Positions 22,971-31,274 of a stretch of DNA of 58,210 nt are shown here, piece by piece (the first letter of the stretch is position 1; each line of letters begins with the position of its first letter). The position numbers were made by a program, and so were the translations under genes. The notes below the pieces were generated by a model. That model did not search any database. It saw only the letters and a list, made by a program, of their open reading frames with translations, and was not told the DNA's origin. The stretch comes from an uncultured Clostridia bacterium (GTDB lineage Bacteria > Bacillota > Clostridia > Oscillospirales > Oscillospiraceae): the NCBI GenBank assembly GCA_945486035.1, contig CALYTB010000002.1:1-58210 (forward strand). Direction: 5' to 3'.

Positions 22971-23168
22971 CGAAGGATTCTTCTGCGGTACTTTGACTCC
23001 TTTTTGCGTGAACGTCATTCAAAATAAAACGGTTCAATTATCCCCAGCATTTCGGCGAAAACGTACTGCTCTACGGGAGCCATGAATGGCTCCCCTACAG
23101 TAAGAACGCAGTGCGTACGAAATCTCCAAACACCAATTTATCAGTGTGCTTACGAAAGCCGATAACCT
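22971..23168. other. Gap with hairpin and an isolated repeat end
   Basis: No gene is seen. A perfect 9-bp hairpin GGGAGCCAT/ATGGCTCCC lies at 23075-23094. The 15-mer AAACACCAATTTATC at 23128-23142 is identical to the right end of repeat copy E, without a matching left end. Confidence 0.6.
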
Positions 23169-23296
23169 AAATTGTTGTTTGTCGGGCCGTGCCCCGATTA
23201 CATGTCATTGCCATGAAAAACGCTGTCATTGCGCACTGGTTCGCAATGACAGCGTTTTTCATGGCAATGACAGCATATCTTTACAAACAACGATTT
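23169..23296. repeat. MITE-like repeat, copy B (short hairpin class)
   Basis: 128 bp. It has the family ends AAATTGTTGTTT / AAACAACGATTT (one mismatch) and a perfect 31-bp inverted repeat (23203-23233 with 23242-23272) around an 8-nt loop. The arm begins TGTCATTGCCATGAAAAACG. Confidence 0.85.
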
Positions 23297-23345
23297 GTCG
23301 ATTTGCTGATTGAAACCGATATGCGTCTAAAGAAGAACCAGGTTG

Positions 23346-23400
23346 AAAAAGCCCGGAAACGGTTGATGCCACCGGGTTTTCCCAGTGGCATCAACCGTTT
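23346..23400 (-). terminator. tRNA-Ala terminator
   Basis: A 16-bp perfect stem (AAACGGTTGATGCCAC, 23357-23372 with 23385-23400) is followed on the minus strand by CCGGGCTTTTTC. Confidence 0.8.
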
Positions 23401-23408
23401 TGATTTTA

Positions 23409-23484
23409 TGGTGGACTTGAAGGGATTCGAACCCTCGACCCCCACAATGCGAATGTGGTGCGCTCCCAGCTGCGCTACAAGCCC
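23409..23484 (-). tRNA. tRNA-Ala (anticodon CGC)
   Basis: A 76-nt cloverleaf with CCA encoded. The acceptor is GGGCTTG/CAAGTCC, and the anticodon stem CCACA/TGTGG encloses TTCGCAT with anticodon CGC. The T loop is TTCGAAT. It has its own consensus promoter. Confidence 0.96.
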
Positions 23485-23505
23485 GTTTCTTTGGGATGCC
23501 AAGCA

Positions 23506-23534
23506 ATTATAACCCCCCAAAGCGGATTTGTCAA
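23506..23534 (-). promoter_or_regulatory. tRNA-Ala promoter
   Basis: On the minus strand a consensus TTGACA (23529-23534), 17 bp, TATAAT (23506-23511). Confidence 0.88.
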
Positions 23535-23554
23535 GAATATACTGGAAAAAACCT

Positions 23555-24442
23555 TTAGCGACGGATGGAGTATTCCACCTCGGTGTCGGCGGGAAGGTCC
23601 AGAAGCTCCGGATGGGCAAGCAGCTGCTTGACCAGGGCTACGGTGCCGGAGTAGTAATAGCCGTCGGCAATGCGCTCATCCAGAGTGATGCCCAGAGGAA
23701 TTACCTCGTAGAGGTCGGAGGAGCCGTCCTTGAAATACTCCTTCTTCATGTACTTCTTGCCAAGGACAATGAAGCAGGAATTGGTGCCCCAGTTCACCAG
23801 GTGGTGATAGCCGCCCTCCAGGCCGATGGAGCCCAGGTTGCTCAGGAAAATGGAAGCGTGGTTGGGGTCGGTGCCGATGAGAAACTGGGGAGCCCAGCCG
23901 TGCTTGTCAAGCCAGAGGGTGGTGCTGAGAATCAGGTTGATGAGCCACTGGGGGAGTTTGTTTATTATGTCCATGGCACCGGTGGAGGTGTCCTTGATGT
24001 CGCTGCGGCGGTTATCATGGATGACGGACATGATTTTGCTGTGATAAGAATCCATGGTTTCCTTATCATCGATGGAAAGAAAAGCCAGCCCCTCCTCGGA
24101 CTTGTCGGAAAACTGTTTTTTGACCACAAAGGCAAGGGTCAGATCCCTGTGCTGGTAGATGCGCTTGTTGCAGATGAACCGGTTCATCCGGGGACGAAGA
24201 ATGAATGCCTTGGCGATGGCCGCGCTGATAACGTGGAAATAGGTATACTTGTCCTCTGTGCGGCCCTGGTTCTTCTGAGCCAGGTAAGCATCCAGGGGGC
24301 GAAGATCCACCTCCACATTGATGTGGGCTTCGTTGTCCGCCCGGTTGGGCATGATGCCGGGCATGATCCGATTCATGGCGGGAAGATCTTTCAGCCAGAT
24401 TCCGTCTTTCCGGTCACCCCATTTTCTCTTTGCTCTCTCCAT
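23555..24442 (-). CDS. 2-oxoacid dehydrogenase E2-like acyltransferase, atypical active site
   Basis: A 295-residue protein with the chloramphenicol-acetyltransferase/E2 catalytic fold only; there is no lipoyl or subunit-binding domain. The usual C-terminal HxxxDG motif reads DERIADG, so the general-base histidine is replaced by glutamate while DG is kept. The segment GSIGLEGGYHHLVNWGT corresponds to the E2 core strand. No E1 or E3 gene is nearby, so it is not a normal dehydrogenase subunit. It may bind rather than transfer acyl groups. CACGGAGG precedes the start. A good promoter lies upstream. Confidence 0.82.
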   Translation of the reverse strand: MERAKRKWGDRKDGIWLKDLPAMNRIMPGIMPNRADNEAHINVEVDLRPLDAYLAQKNQGRTEDKYTYFHVISAAIAKAFILRPRMNRFICNKRIYQHRDLTLAFVVKKQFSDKSEEGLAFLSIDDKETMDSYHSKIMSVIHDNRRSDIKDTSTGAMDIINKLPQWLINLILSTTLWLDKHGWAPQFLIGTDPNHASIFLSNLGSIGLEGGYHHLVNWGTNSCFIVLGKKYMKKEYFKDGSSDLYEVIPLGITLDERIADGYYYSGTVALVKQLLAHPELLDLPADTEVEYSIRR

Positions 24443-24481
24443 TTCGTAACCTCCGTGATGGTTATGTCAGAACTCCCGCCA

Positions 24482-24510
24482 ATTATACAGAAAAATCGGA
24501 GAGAATGCAA
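24482..24510 (-). promoter_or_regulatory. Promoter of the E2-like gene
   Basis: On the minus strand TTGCAT (24505-24510) and TATAAT (24482-24487) are 17 bp apart. Confidence 0.75.
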
Positions 24511-24601
24511 TTCTATTTTATTCGTTATTGATTTATCGGATGCAGCGGTTGGTCTGGGAAGATATCTCAGCTCTGTGGGTGACGGACGGCACCGGGAAGG
24601 A

Positions 24602-24813
24602 AAATTGTTGTTTACGCGTGCGAACCCGAAAAAACGCTGTCATTGCGAGCCAGTGCACAGGACTTCCGTGGCAATCCCCTTACTTAGAGGGGAAATGTAC
24701 AAAAAACAGACAAACGCCCTAACATACCGTCCTGAAAAGTTGGGGGATTGCCACACCAGCGTGCGCGCTGGTTCGCAATGACTGTTCTTTTTTAGCGTTG
24801 TAAACAACAGTTT
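24602..24813. repeat. MITE-like repeat, copy C (middle class)
   Basis: 212 bp with ends AAATTGTTGTTT / AAACAACAGTTT and the nested TGTCATTGCGA and GGGGGATTGCCAC blocks. Its interior (GACAAACGCCCTAACATACC) is the inverted counterpart of copy D. Confidence 0.82.
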
Positions 24814-24930
24814 TGCTTTCCTCGGATCTGAAGGGGATGGGAGTTGAGGGCGGTCGGAGTATGGGGGAAGGAGGTTTTGACAGGATCCTTGATAGGAACG
24901 TGCTACCATTGGAAGCGGGAGGGAATGCAA

Positions 24931-25926
24931 ATGAAAGGTGTCATGCGGGATGTTCTGATTGCGCTGGTTCTGGGAACGGTTCTTCCGTCTACGGTAATGA
25001 ATGTGGGAAAGGTTCTGGCGGAGCAAGGTAAGGCGGGGGATAGGGTGGCTGAAACGGAACAGACAGTTTCCCAGGAGCCGGAAACCTCTGCACCCACACA
25101 GGGGAGCGAGTTGCAGATGCTTTTGCAGCAGGAGGACGGTCAGGCGGTAGCCATGGGAATGGACGCGTATCTTCTGGGGGCGGTTCTTGCGGAGATGCCG
25201 GCGGATTTCGAGGGGGAAGCGCTGAAGGCTCAGGCGGTTGCGGCCAGAACCTTCGCGCGAAGAGCTTATGTCACCGGCGGAAAGCATGGAGATGGGGCTG
25301 TTTGCACAAATTACGCCTGCTGCCAGGCGTACATTGCGCCGGAGGACTATCTGCAAAGGGGAGGCACCCAGGAGGATGTGGATTGGGTACGCTCCTGTGT
25401 GGAGGCAACCTCGGATTTGGTGCTGACCTACGAGGGGGCGCTGATTGAAGCAACCTATTTCTCCTGCTCCGGCGGGCGCACGGAGGATGCCGAAGCAGTC
25501 TGGGGAACGGAGTATCCCTATCTGCAGGCGGTAGACAGTCCCGGTGAGGAGAATGCTGCCCATTACAGGGATACTGTCTGGTTTATGCCGGAGTTCTTTG
25601 CGGGACTTCTGGGGCTGGAGCTCACCGGGAATCCGGAGGAATGGTTTGGGGAAACCGAATATACGGATGGAGGCGGTGTGGATACCATGACCATCGGGGA
25701 TACCCTGTTTCGGGGAACGGAACTGAGGAGGCTTCTGGGACTGCGTTCCACAGCCTTTCGGGTGGATGCGGTCAACGGGGAAATAAGGATCACCACCCAG
25801 GGCTTTGGGCATCGGGTGGGAATGAGCCAGTACGGGGCGGATGCCATGGCGGCGACAGGGGCGGATTATACGCAGATTCTTCAGTATTATTATCCCGGAA
25901 CCCGGCTGGAACGGGTGGAGGAGTAG
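24931..25926 (+). CDS. spoIID: SpoIID/LytB-domain protein (stage II sporulation protein D)
   Basis: A 331-residue lytic transglycosylase-type protein that, in sporulating Firmicutes, trims peptidoglycan during engulfment. An N-terminal membrane segment (VLIALVLGTVLPSTVMNVG) is followed by the SpoIID core. The catalytic Glu is in VLAEMPADFEGEALKAQAVA. The zinc-site pattern H-x5-C-x5-C is present as KHGDGAVCTNYACC, with a Cys where many SpoIID proteins have a His before the last Cys. The C-terminal GFGHRVGMSQYGADAMA is strongly conserved. ATG 24931 is 8 bp from GGAGG; an ATG two codons earlier is too close to it. Confidence 0.9.
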   Translation: MKGVMRDVLIALVLGTVLPSTVMNVGKVLAEQGKAGDRVAETEQTVSQEPETSAPTQGSELQMLLQQEDGQAVAMGMDAYLLGAVLAEMPADFEGEALKAQAVAARTFARRAYVTGGKHGDGAVCTNYACCQAYIAPEDYLQRGGTQEDVDWVRSCVEATSDLVLTYEGALIEATYFSCSGGRTEDAEAVWGTEYPYLQAVDSPGEENAAHYRDTVWFMPEFFAGLLGLELTGNPEEWFGETEYTDGGGVDTMTIGDTLFRGTELRRLLGLRSTAFRVDAVNGEIRITTQGFGHRVGMSQYGADAMAATGADYTQILQYYYPGTRLERVEE

Positions 25927-25933
25927 AAAAAGA

Positions 25934-25962
25934 TTGCACTTTGCATGAAACTGTGCTATAAT
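25934..25962 (+). promoter_or_regulatory. Nucleoside kinase promoter
   Basis: TTGCAC (25934-25939) and TATAAT (25957-25962) are 17 bp apart. Confidence 0.78.
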
Positions 25963-26003
25963 AACGAACACTTTTTATAGAGATAACCAAAGGAGGTGCA
26001 GCA

Positions 26004-27704
26004 ATGTACTTGAATATTGACGGAAAGCAGCTTTCGGTTCAGCCAGGAGAATCCCTGCGGGATCTGGTTCAGAAGGCGGGAATGGAGGACAGCCGACTGT
26101 CCTGCCGCCCGCTGGCGGCGAAAATCGCCGGTGAGGTTTTTACCCTGAATTACATACCGCTTCGGCAGAAGGACTGTGACGCGGACAGACCTTCCATCCG
26201 CCGGGCCATGGCGGCCTCTGGGGGAGAGGTTCGGCTGCTGCGCTACGGGGACCCCACCGGAAAAGAGGTTTACATCCGCACGGCTCATTTTTTGATTTTT
26301 CTGGCTCTGCGGCAGCTCTGGCCCGAGGCTACGGCAAAAATGACCTGCACCCTGGGAGAGAGCGTGTTTATTCAGGTGCAGGACACGAAGGAATTCTCCT
26401 GTGACGTGCTGAAACGCAGAATGAAGGCCCTTGTGGAAGAGGATTTTCCGCTGATACGCAGAAGGGTGCCTCTGGAGCAGGCCGTTGCCCGGTTCCAAAG
26501 CGAGGGACAGGAGGACAAAGCCAGACTGCTGGCCTGGCGGACAGTGGATTACTTCGATGAATATGTTCACGGAGATTTCGCCGATTACTTCTACGGGGAA
26601 ATGCTGCCCTCCAGCGGCTATCTGACCGTATGGGACCTTCTGCCTGCCGACGGCGGGGTGGTGCTGGTATATCCGAACAGCGCCGACCCGGACCGGTGTG
26701 CGGCATTGACCGCCATGCCCAATTTCTTCAACGTGTTCTCCGAAGGGGAACGGTGGTGCCAGCTGATGGAGTGCGAAACGGTGGCGGATCTGAACGATCT
26801 GACCCTTTCCGGCGGCATCCGGGAGCTGATCCGGGTGAACGAGGCGCTGCACGAAAAGCGCTTTTCTCAGGTGGCGGACATGGTCTGTCAGCGGGGAGCC
26901 CGCGCCGTGATGCTGGCAGGGCCCAGCTCTTCGGGAAAGACCACCTCTGCCAACCGGCTGGCGACTCAGCTGCGGGTTCATGGGAAAAAGCCGGTGCTGA
27001 TGAGCCTGGACGACTACTACATTGACCGGGACAAGATCGCGCCCGGGCCTGACGGAAAGCTGGACTTGGAGCACATCAACACCATCGATACGGAGCTGTT
27101 CCGGGAGGATATGGAAAAGCTCCTGAAGGGAGAAACGGTGGAGCTGCCCCGGTTCAACTTCGTCACCGGAAAGCGGGAGCGGACCGGCACACTTCTGAAG
27201 CTGGGCGGGGATTCGGTAGTCATTGTGGAGGGCCTCCACGGCCTGAATCCCGCCATGCTGCCGGAGCATGTGGACCGCAATCTGGTGTTCCGGCTCTATG
27301 TCAGCCCTCTGCTGCCGCTGAACCTGGACAACCACAACCGGATTCCCACAAGCCTGCTGCGGCTGCTGCGCAGAATCGTCCGGGATTACGAGACCCGGGG
27401 CTCCTCGGTCCAGAGAACGCTGTCCATGTGGGATTCCGTTCAACGGGGGGAGAGACGGTGGATTTTCCCCTATCAGGAAAACGCGGATGTGATTTTCAAC
27501 AGCTCCACCCTCTATGAGCTGGCAGTGCTGAAAAAGCACATCTTCCCTCTGCTTACCGCTGTGGAGCCGGAGGACGAGTGCTATGACCAGGTCCGCGCCA
27601 TCGTGAAGATTCTGAACTTCATCCGGGAGGCAGATGTGGACGACGAAATTCCGCCCACCAGTCTGGTGCGGGAGTTCATCGGAGGAAACAGCTTCTACCG
27701 CTGA
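26004..27704 (+). CDS. Nucleoside (uridine-like) kinase with N-terminal TGS domain
   Basis: A 566-residue two-part protein. Residues 1-65 are a TGS-type beta-grasp domain (MYLNIDGKQLSVQPGESLRDLV), followed by a region like the second domain of threonyl-tRNA synthetase (about 90-200). The C-terminal third is a P-loop kinase: Walker A GPSSSGKTT at 306-314, DDYYIDRD, and IVEGLHGLNP. This architecture is common in Clostridia and annotated as a nucleoside or uridine kinase; the exact substrate is not proven. AAAGGAGG precedes the start. Confidence 0.9.
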   Translation: MYLNIDGKQLSVQPGESLRDLVQKAGMEDSRLSCRPLAAKIAGEVFTLNYIPLRQKDCDADRPSIRRAMAASGGEVRLLRYGDPTGKEVYIRTAHFLIFLALRQLWPEATAKMTCTLGESVFIQVQDTKEFSCDVLKRRMKALVEEDFPLIRRRVPLEQAVARFQSEGQEDKARLLAWRTVDYFDEYVHGDFADYFYGEMLPSSGYLTVWDLLPADGGVVLVYPNSADPDRCAALTAMPNFFNVFSEGERWCQLMECETVADLNDLTLSGGIRELIRVNEALHEKRFSQVADMVCQRGARAVMLAGPSSSGKTTSANRLATQLRVHGKKPVLMSLDDYYIDRDKIAPGPDGKLDLEHINTIDTELFREDMEKLLKGETVELPRFNFVTGKRERTGTLLKLGGDSVVIVEGLHGLNPAMLPEHVDRNLVFRLYVSPLLPLNLDNHNRIPTSLLRLLRRIVRDYETRGSSVQRTLSMWDSVQRGERRWIFPYQENADVIFNSSTLYELAVLKKHIFPLLTAVEPEDECYDQVRAIVKILNFIREADVDDEIPPTSLVREFIGGNSFYR

Positions 27705-27734
27705 GGAAGCTGTGCTCCTTGTGCGGAAGGAGAA

Positions 27735-28205
27735 ATGAAATTGAAAAACGATATTGGCATCCGGGAAACGGCGCCCTTCTCCGTGGAGATTTTGAGTGAT
27801 CCGGAGAACCGGCAGCTCCTAACGCTGGAAAACAGTTTTCTGGCGGAGATTGGGGAGGAAGGGCTGACCGGGAAGAAGCAGGAACGGCTCGCACAGGCGA
27901 TCCGGGATGGCAGAATTGTCTTTTTCATTGCAAAGCAAGGCTGCCGCTGGGTGGGAATGTGCAGTGTCAGCCGGTGCTTTTCCACCTTTACCTGTACGAA
28001 CACCGGAGTATTTGACGATTTCTATATTGAGCCGGCATTTCGCGGGAAGGGAATTGCCCGGCTGCTGACCCGGGCGGCGTTTGATTGGTGCGAAGACCAT
28101 GGACTTGGGAGCATCAGTGTCTGCTGCGCGCCCTGTGACGAGCGGATGTACCAGGCTTTGGGGTTTGAAACACCCCTCGGAAAAACCTTTGCGAAAACAA
28201 TCTAA
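27735..28205 (+). CDS. GNAT-family N-acetyltransferase
   Basis: A 156-residue acyl-CoA-dependent transferase. The coenzyme A loop is DFYIEPAFRGKGIARLLTRAAFDW, and the final strand is LGFETPLGK. The substrate cannot be read. GGAAGGAG precedes the ATG, 30 bp after the nucleoside kinase, so the two may be cotranscribed. Confidence 0.88.
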   Translation: MKLKNDIGIRETAPFSVEILSDPENRQLLTLENSFLAEIGEEGLTGKKQERLAQAIRDGRIVFFIAKQGCRWVGMCSVSRCFSTFTCTNTGVFDDFYIEPAFRGKGIARLLTRAAFDWCEDHGLGSISVCCAPCDERMYQALGFETPLGKTFAKTI

Positions 28206-28366
28206 GGCAACACCGCACAATTGCGTCTGCGGATCTCAGCGGATCTTTTGCACCAGTTCTGCAGTTCCAAAAACGGGAAATACATACAGTATTCCCGCGT
28301 TTTCGGAACTTTGAACTGGCACAAAATCTCTCGCTGCGCTTCCTTGCCGAATTATGCGGTGTTACC
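28206..28366. repeat. Second repeat family, copy 1
   Basis: 161 bp with imperfect terminal inverted repeats (GGCAACACCGCACAATTGC / CGAATTATGCGGTGTTACC, 16 of 19 match) and an inner palindrome around AAACGGGAAATACATACAG. It shares GCGGATCTTTTG and CAAAATCTCTCG with the element at 54312-54402. It starts right at the stop of the GNAT gene. Confidence 0.7.
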
Positions 28367-28368
28367 CT

Positions 28369-28403
28369 AAAAAAACCCCGGCGGTGCATTGGCACAGCCG
28401 GGG
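28369..28403 (-). terminator. Terminator of the 98-residue membrane protein gene
   Basis: The stem CCCCGGC/GCCGGGG is followed by TTTTTTT on the minus strand. Confidence 0.9.
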
Positions 28404-28423
28404 ATATTTCTATCGAGTATCGT

Positions 28424-28720
28424 TCAGCGGATGACGCTGGGGCAGGGGTAGCCCAGTAGAAGAGAGACAATTGTGCACAGAATGATGCAGGCAAAACCCG
28501 TGACCATCCACAGACTGCGCCTGCGGGTCAGTTCTCCGGTAAGCAGCAGCCAAGCCAGGGATAAAAGGGAACCGGCAATGGATATAATGGCGGTAATCAC
28601 CTTCAGCGCTGTGAGGTCCAGACGCGCGAAGATCAGAAAAGCGACAAAAACGACGGCATCGCCCAGAATGACCTTGGTCATCAGGCTCTCGAATTCACGA
28701 TAACGGTTTCGTTTTGCCAT
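28424..28720 (-). CDS. Small three-TM membrane protein, unknown
   Basis: A 98-residue protein with a basic N-terminus (MAKRNRYREFE) and three likely membrane helices at about 15-32, 37-59 and 70-90. No family was recognised. It has a good promoter, a GGAGGGA ribosome site and its own terminator, so it is an independent gene. It faces away from scpA. Confidence 0.8.
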   Translation of the reverse strand: MAKRNRYREFESLMTKVILGDAVVFVAFLIFARLDLTALKVITAIISIAGSLLSLAWLLLTGELTRRRSLWMVTGFACIILCTIVSLLLGYPCPSVIR

Positions 28721-28751
28721 AGCGGATCCCTCCAAAAACTTCTTTGAAAAT

Positions 28752-28780
28752 ATGATAGCACATTGTGTCAAAAAATGCAA
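28752..28780 (-). promoter_or_regulatory. Promoter of the small membrane protein gene
   Basis: On the minus strand TTGCAT (28775-28780) and TATCAT (28752-28757) are 17 bp apart. Confidence 0.65.
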
Positions 28781-28817
28781 TCTTTTTGGTGGGAAAGAGC
28801 AAATTTTTCCGAGATAC

Positions 28818-28846
28818 TTGCGTGAGGGGAAAAAGGATGGTATAAT
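28818..28846 (+). promoter_or_regulatory. Promoter of the scpA operon
   Basis: TTGCGT (28818-28823) and TATAAT (28841-28846) are 17 bp apart, 42 bp before scpA. Confidence 0.75.
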
Positions 28847-28887
28847 AGCCCAAAAGTATGTTTTGATTGGGAAGGCTGAGAACCGAT

Positions 28888-29676
28888 ATGGGACAACCGC
28901 AATACCGGCTTGAGGGAATCGTCCATACCCGAAGCGAGGAGATGGAGGATTTTGAAGGCCCCCTGGACGTGATTTTCCTGCTGCTGAGCAAGAATAAGAT
29001 CGAGATTCAGGATGTGTCCATCACGGCCATTCTGGAACAGTATCTTGCTTACCTGGAGGAAATGAAGCGGCTGGATATGGAGATTGCCAGCGAGTTTATT
29101 ACCATGGCCTCTCATCTGATGCTGATTAAGACGAAAATGCTGCTGTCCGCCGCGGAGCAGGCGGAGGCGGAGAGTGAATTGGATCTTCTGAGGCAGTCCC
29201 TTGTCGAGCGCCGCAGGAAGGAAGCCATGGAGCAGATCCGCTCTGCGGTTTCGATTCTGGAGCCGAGAAATGAGATCGGCCGCTGCATTTTTACCAAGGA
29301 GCCGGAGCCTCTTCGCAGGGAGCAGGGCTACCGCTATCAGCACACGACGGCGGATATGCTGCGGGCGCTGGATCTGATCGCGGAGCGTTCCCAGCGGCAG
29401 CTGCCGCCGCCCACGGTGAACTTCCGGGGAATTGTGGGAAAGGAACCCTATCCGGTCACAAAAAAAGCCGGAGAGGTACTGCGGCAGCTGGTGCTCAGAG
29501 GGGTGGAAAGGCTGAAAAATCTCTTCCGGGGCAATCAGAGCCGCTCCGAGATTGTGGCGACATTCCTCGCCATTCTGGAGCTGTGCAAAACCAACTCCGT
29601 AGCCCTGGAGGAGGATACCTCCGGCGAGAATCCCAACGTCCGGCTGCTGGACAAACGGCCTGGAGACAAGGAGTGA
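28888..29676 (+). CDS. scpA: Segregation and condensation protein A
   Basis: A 262-residue kleisin subunit of the SMC-ScpAB condensin. The N-terminal signature is MEDFEGPLDVIFLLLSKNKIEIQDVSI, with the helical YLAYLEEMKRLDMEIASEFITMASHLMLIKTKMLL that contacts the SMC neck. The C-terminal winged helix ends VALEEDTSGENPNVRL. The ribosome site is weak, so the exact start (ATG 28888) is less certain. scpB follows after 4 bp, the usual arrangement. Confidence 0.93.
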   Translation: MGQPQYRLEGIVHTRSEEMEDFEGPLDVIFLLLSKNKIEIQDVSITAILEQYLAYLEEMKRLDMEIASEFITMASHLMLIKTKMLLSAAEQAEAESELDLLRQSLVERRRKEAMEQIRSAVSILEPRNEIGRCIFTKEPEPLRREQGYRYQHTTADMLRALDLIAERSQRQLPPPTVNFRGIVGKEPYPVTKKAGEVLRQLVLRGVERLKNLFRGNQSRSEIVATFLAILELCKTNSVALEEDTSGENPNVRLLDKRPGDKE

Positions 29677-29680
29677 CACA

Positions 29681-30244
29681 ATGGAATTGGATGAATTGCA
29701 GCGTGCCATAGAGGCCATCCTGTTTGCCGCGGGAGAACGGGTGGAGCTATCCCGGCTGGCCATGGCCCTGGAAACCGATGAAGCGGAGGTTGCCGCGGCG
29801 GCGGATGCTTTGGCGGACCGGCTGGCCTTCGGCAGACGGGGCGTACGGATTCTCAAGCTGGAAAAGGGCTACCAGATGGTGTCCTCCGGGGAGATGGCGG
29901 ATTATGTGACCAAGGCTCTGGAAACCAGAAAGCCTCCCAAGCTTTCGTCCTCTCAGCTGGAAACGCTGACCATCATCGCTTACTATCAGCCCGCCACCAA
30001 AGCCATGGTGGAACAAATTCGGGGTGTGGACAGCGCCTATTCCGTGGCGGCGCTGCTCAACAAGAAGCTGATTGAGGAGGCGGGAAGGCTGAATGTTCCG
30101 GGCCGTCCCATCCAGTACAGGACAACCCCGGATTTTCTGCGTACCTTCGGACTGTCCGCCCTGGAGGAGCTGCCGCCCATTGAGAAAATCTCCTTCGGAG
30201 AGCCGGTGGAGCCGGAGCAGACACTTGCCGGGGAGGAAGCGTAA
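29681..30244 (+). CDS. scpB: Segregation and condensation protein B
   Basis: A 187-residue partner of ScpA in the condensin complex. It consists of two winged-helix domains: LQRAIEAILFAAGERVELSRLA and LETLTIIAYYQPATKAMVEQIRGVDS, with the typical YRTTPDFLRTFGLSALEELP near the end. GGAGTG precedes the start, and its stop overlaps the next start (TAATG). Confidence 0.95.
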   Translation: MELDELQRAIEAILFAAGERVELSRLAMALETDEAEVAAAADALADRLAFGRRGVRILKLEKGYQMVSSGEMADYVTKALETRKPPKLSSSQLETLTIIAYYQPATKAMVEQIRGVDSAYSVAALLNKKLIEEAGRLNVPGRPIQYRTTPDFLRTFGLSALEELPPIEKISFGEPVEPEQTLAGEEA

Positions 30245-30855
30245 TGGGCTGGCTGATCGGGCTGGGAATTGTGGTTTTGCTGGCGGTGCTTCCGCTGGGG
30301 GTTCGGATTCGGTATGATTGTGACGGCATCGCGGTAACGGTGCTGGCTGGGCCTGTCCGAATCCTTGTGTTTCCCAGGCCCAAAAAGGAAAAGAAGAAAA
30401 AAGAAAAGCCGAAGCCGGAGAAAAAGAAAACAGCTCCTTCTGAGAAGGAGCCTCCCAAGAAAGAAAAGGCCGGAGGCTCGCTGACGGATTTTCTTCCCCT
30501 GGTCAAGCTGGCTCTGGAGCTGCTGAACTGCTTCCGCAGAAAGCTTCGGGTGGACAATCTGCGGCTGAAGCTGGTGCTGGCAGGGGACGATCCCTGCGAC
30601 CTGGCAGTGAATTATGGCAGGGCATGGGCGGCGCTGGGAAATCTGCTTCCCAGACTGGAGCGGGTGCTGGTGATCCGGAAACGGGATCTGAATGTGGAGT
30701 GTGACTTTACGGCGGATTCCACCGTTGTGACTGCCGGGCTGGACATCACCATTACCCTGGGACGGCTGATTGCGCTGGCTGTGGTATATGGCCTTCGGGG
30801 CCTGAAGGAATTTTTATCCATTTCGAAGAAAAGAAAAGGCGGTGCTGTGACATGA
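30244..30855 (+). CDS. DUF2953-like membrane protein
   Basis: A 203-residue protein with one N-terminal membrane helix (WLIGLGIVVLLAVLPLGV). A very lysine-rich linker follows at about 48-75 (KKEKKKKEKPKPEKKK...), then a domain resembling DUF2953 (RRKLRVDNLRLKLVLAGDDPCDLAVNYGRAWA). In Firmicutes this gene usually sits directly before the spore protein gene gerW, as here. The function is unknown, but a spore-envelope role is plausible from context. It overlaps gerW by 4 bp. Confidence 0.82.
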   Translation: MGWLIGLGIVVLLAVLPLGVRIRYDCDGIAVTVLAGPVRILVFPRPKKEKKKKEKPKPEKKKTAPSEKEPPKKEKAGGSLTDFLPLVKLALELLNCFRRKLRVDNLRLKLVLAGDDPCDLAVNYGRAWAALGNLLPRLERVLVIRKRDLNVECDFTADSTVVTAGLDITITLGRLIALAVVYGLRGLKEFLSISKKRKGGAVT

Positions 30856-31235
30856 GCGAGAAACTTCCCAATATGCTGGAAAATACCATTCAGAAAATTC
30901 GTGAGATGGTGGATGTGAACTCCGTCATCGGTCAGCCGATCTCCACACCGGACGGGGTGACCATTATCCCGGTTTCCAAGGTGAGCGTGGGCTTCGGCGG
31001 CGGTGGTTCCGACTTCGTCAACAAAGCCGGTGGGGAGAACCCCTTCGGCGGCGGCGTGGGCGGCGGCGTGAAGGTGACCCCCATCTGCTTCCTGATCGTG
31101 AAAGACAGCAATGTGCGGATGATGCCTGTGGCAGAGCCTGCCAATACCACGACGGACCGGATTGTGGAAATGATTCCCGATACACTGGACAAGATTTCCG
31201 CCTTTGTGGATTCCAAGACACAGAAAAAGGAATAA
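30852..31235 (+). CDS. gerW: Sporulation protein GerW/YtfJ
   Basis: A 127-residue protein of the YtfJ family, found in the inner spore membrane and linked to germination. Signature elements are GQPISTPDGVTIIPVSKVSVGFGGGG and the glycine-rich NPFGGGVGGGVKVTPICFLIV. The length is normal. The start overlaps the previous stop (ATGA). Confidence 0.93.
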   Translation: MSEKLPNMLENTIQKIREMVDVNSVIGQPISTPDGVTIIPVSKVSVGFGGGGSDFVNKAGGENPFGGGVGGGVKVTPICFLIVKDSNVRMMPVAEPANTTTDRIVEMIPDTLDKISAFVDSKTQKKE

Positions 31236-31274
31236 AGGCTTCCACTCAGGGCATCCTATCCCCGGGTGAGAAAG

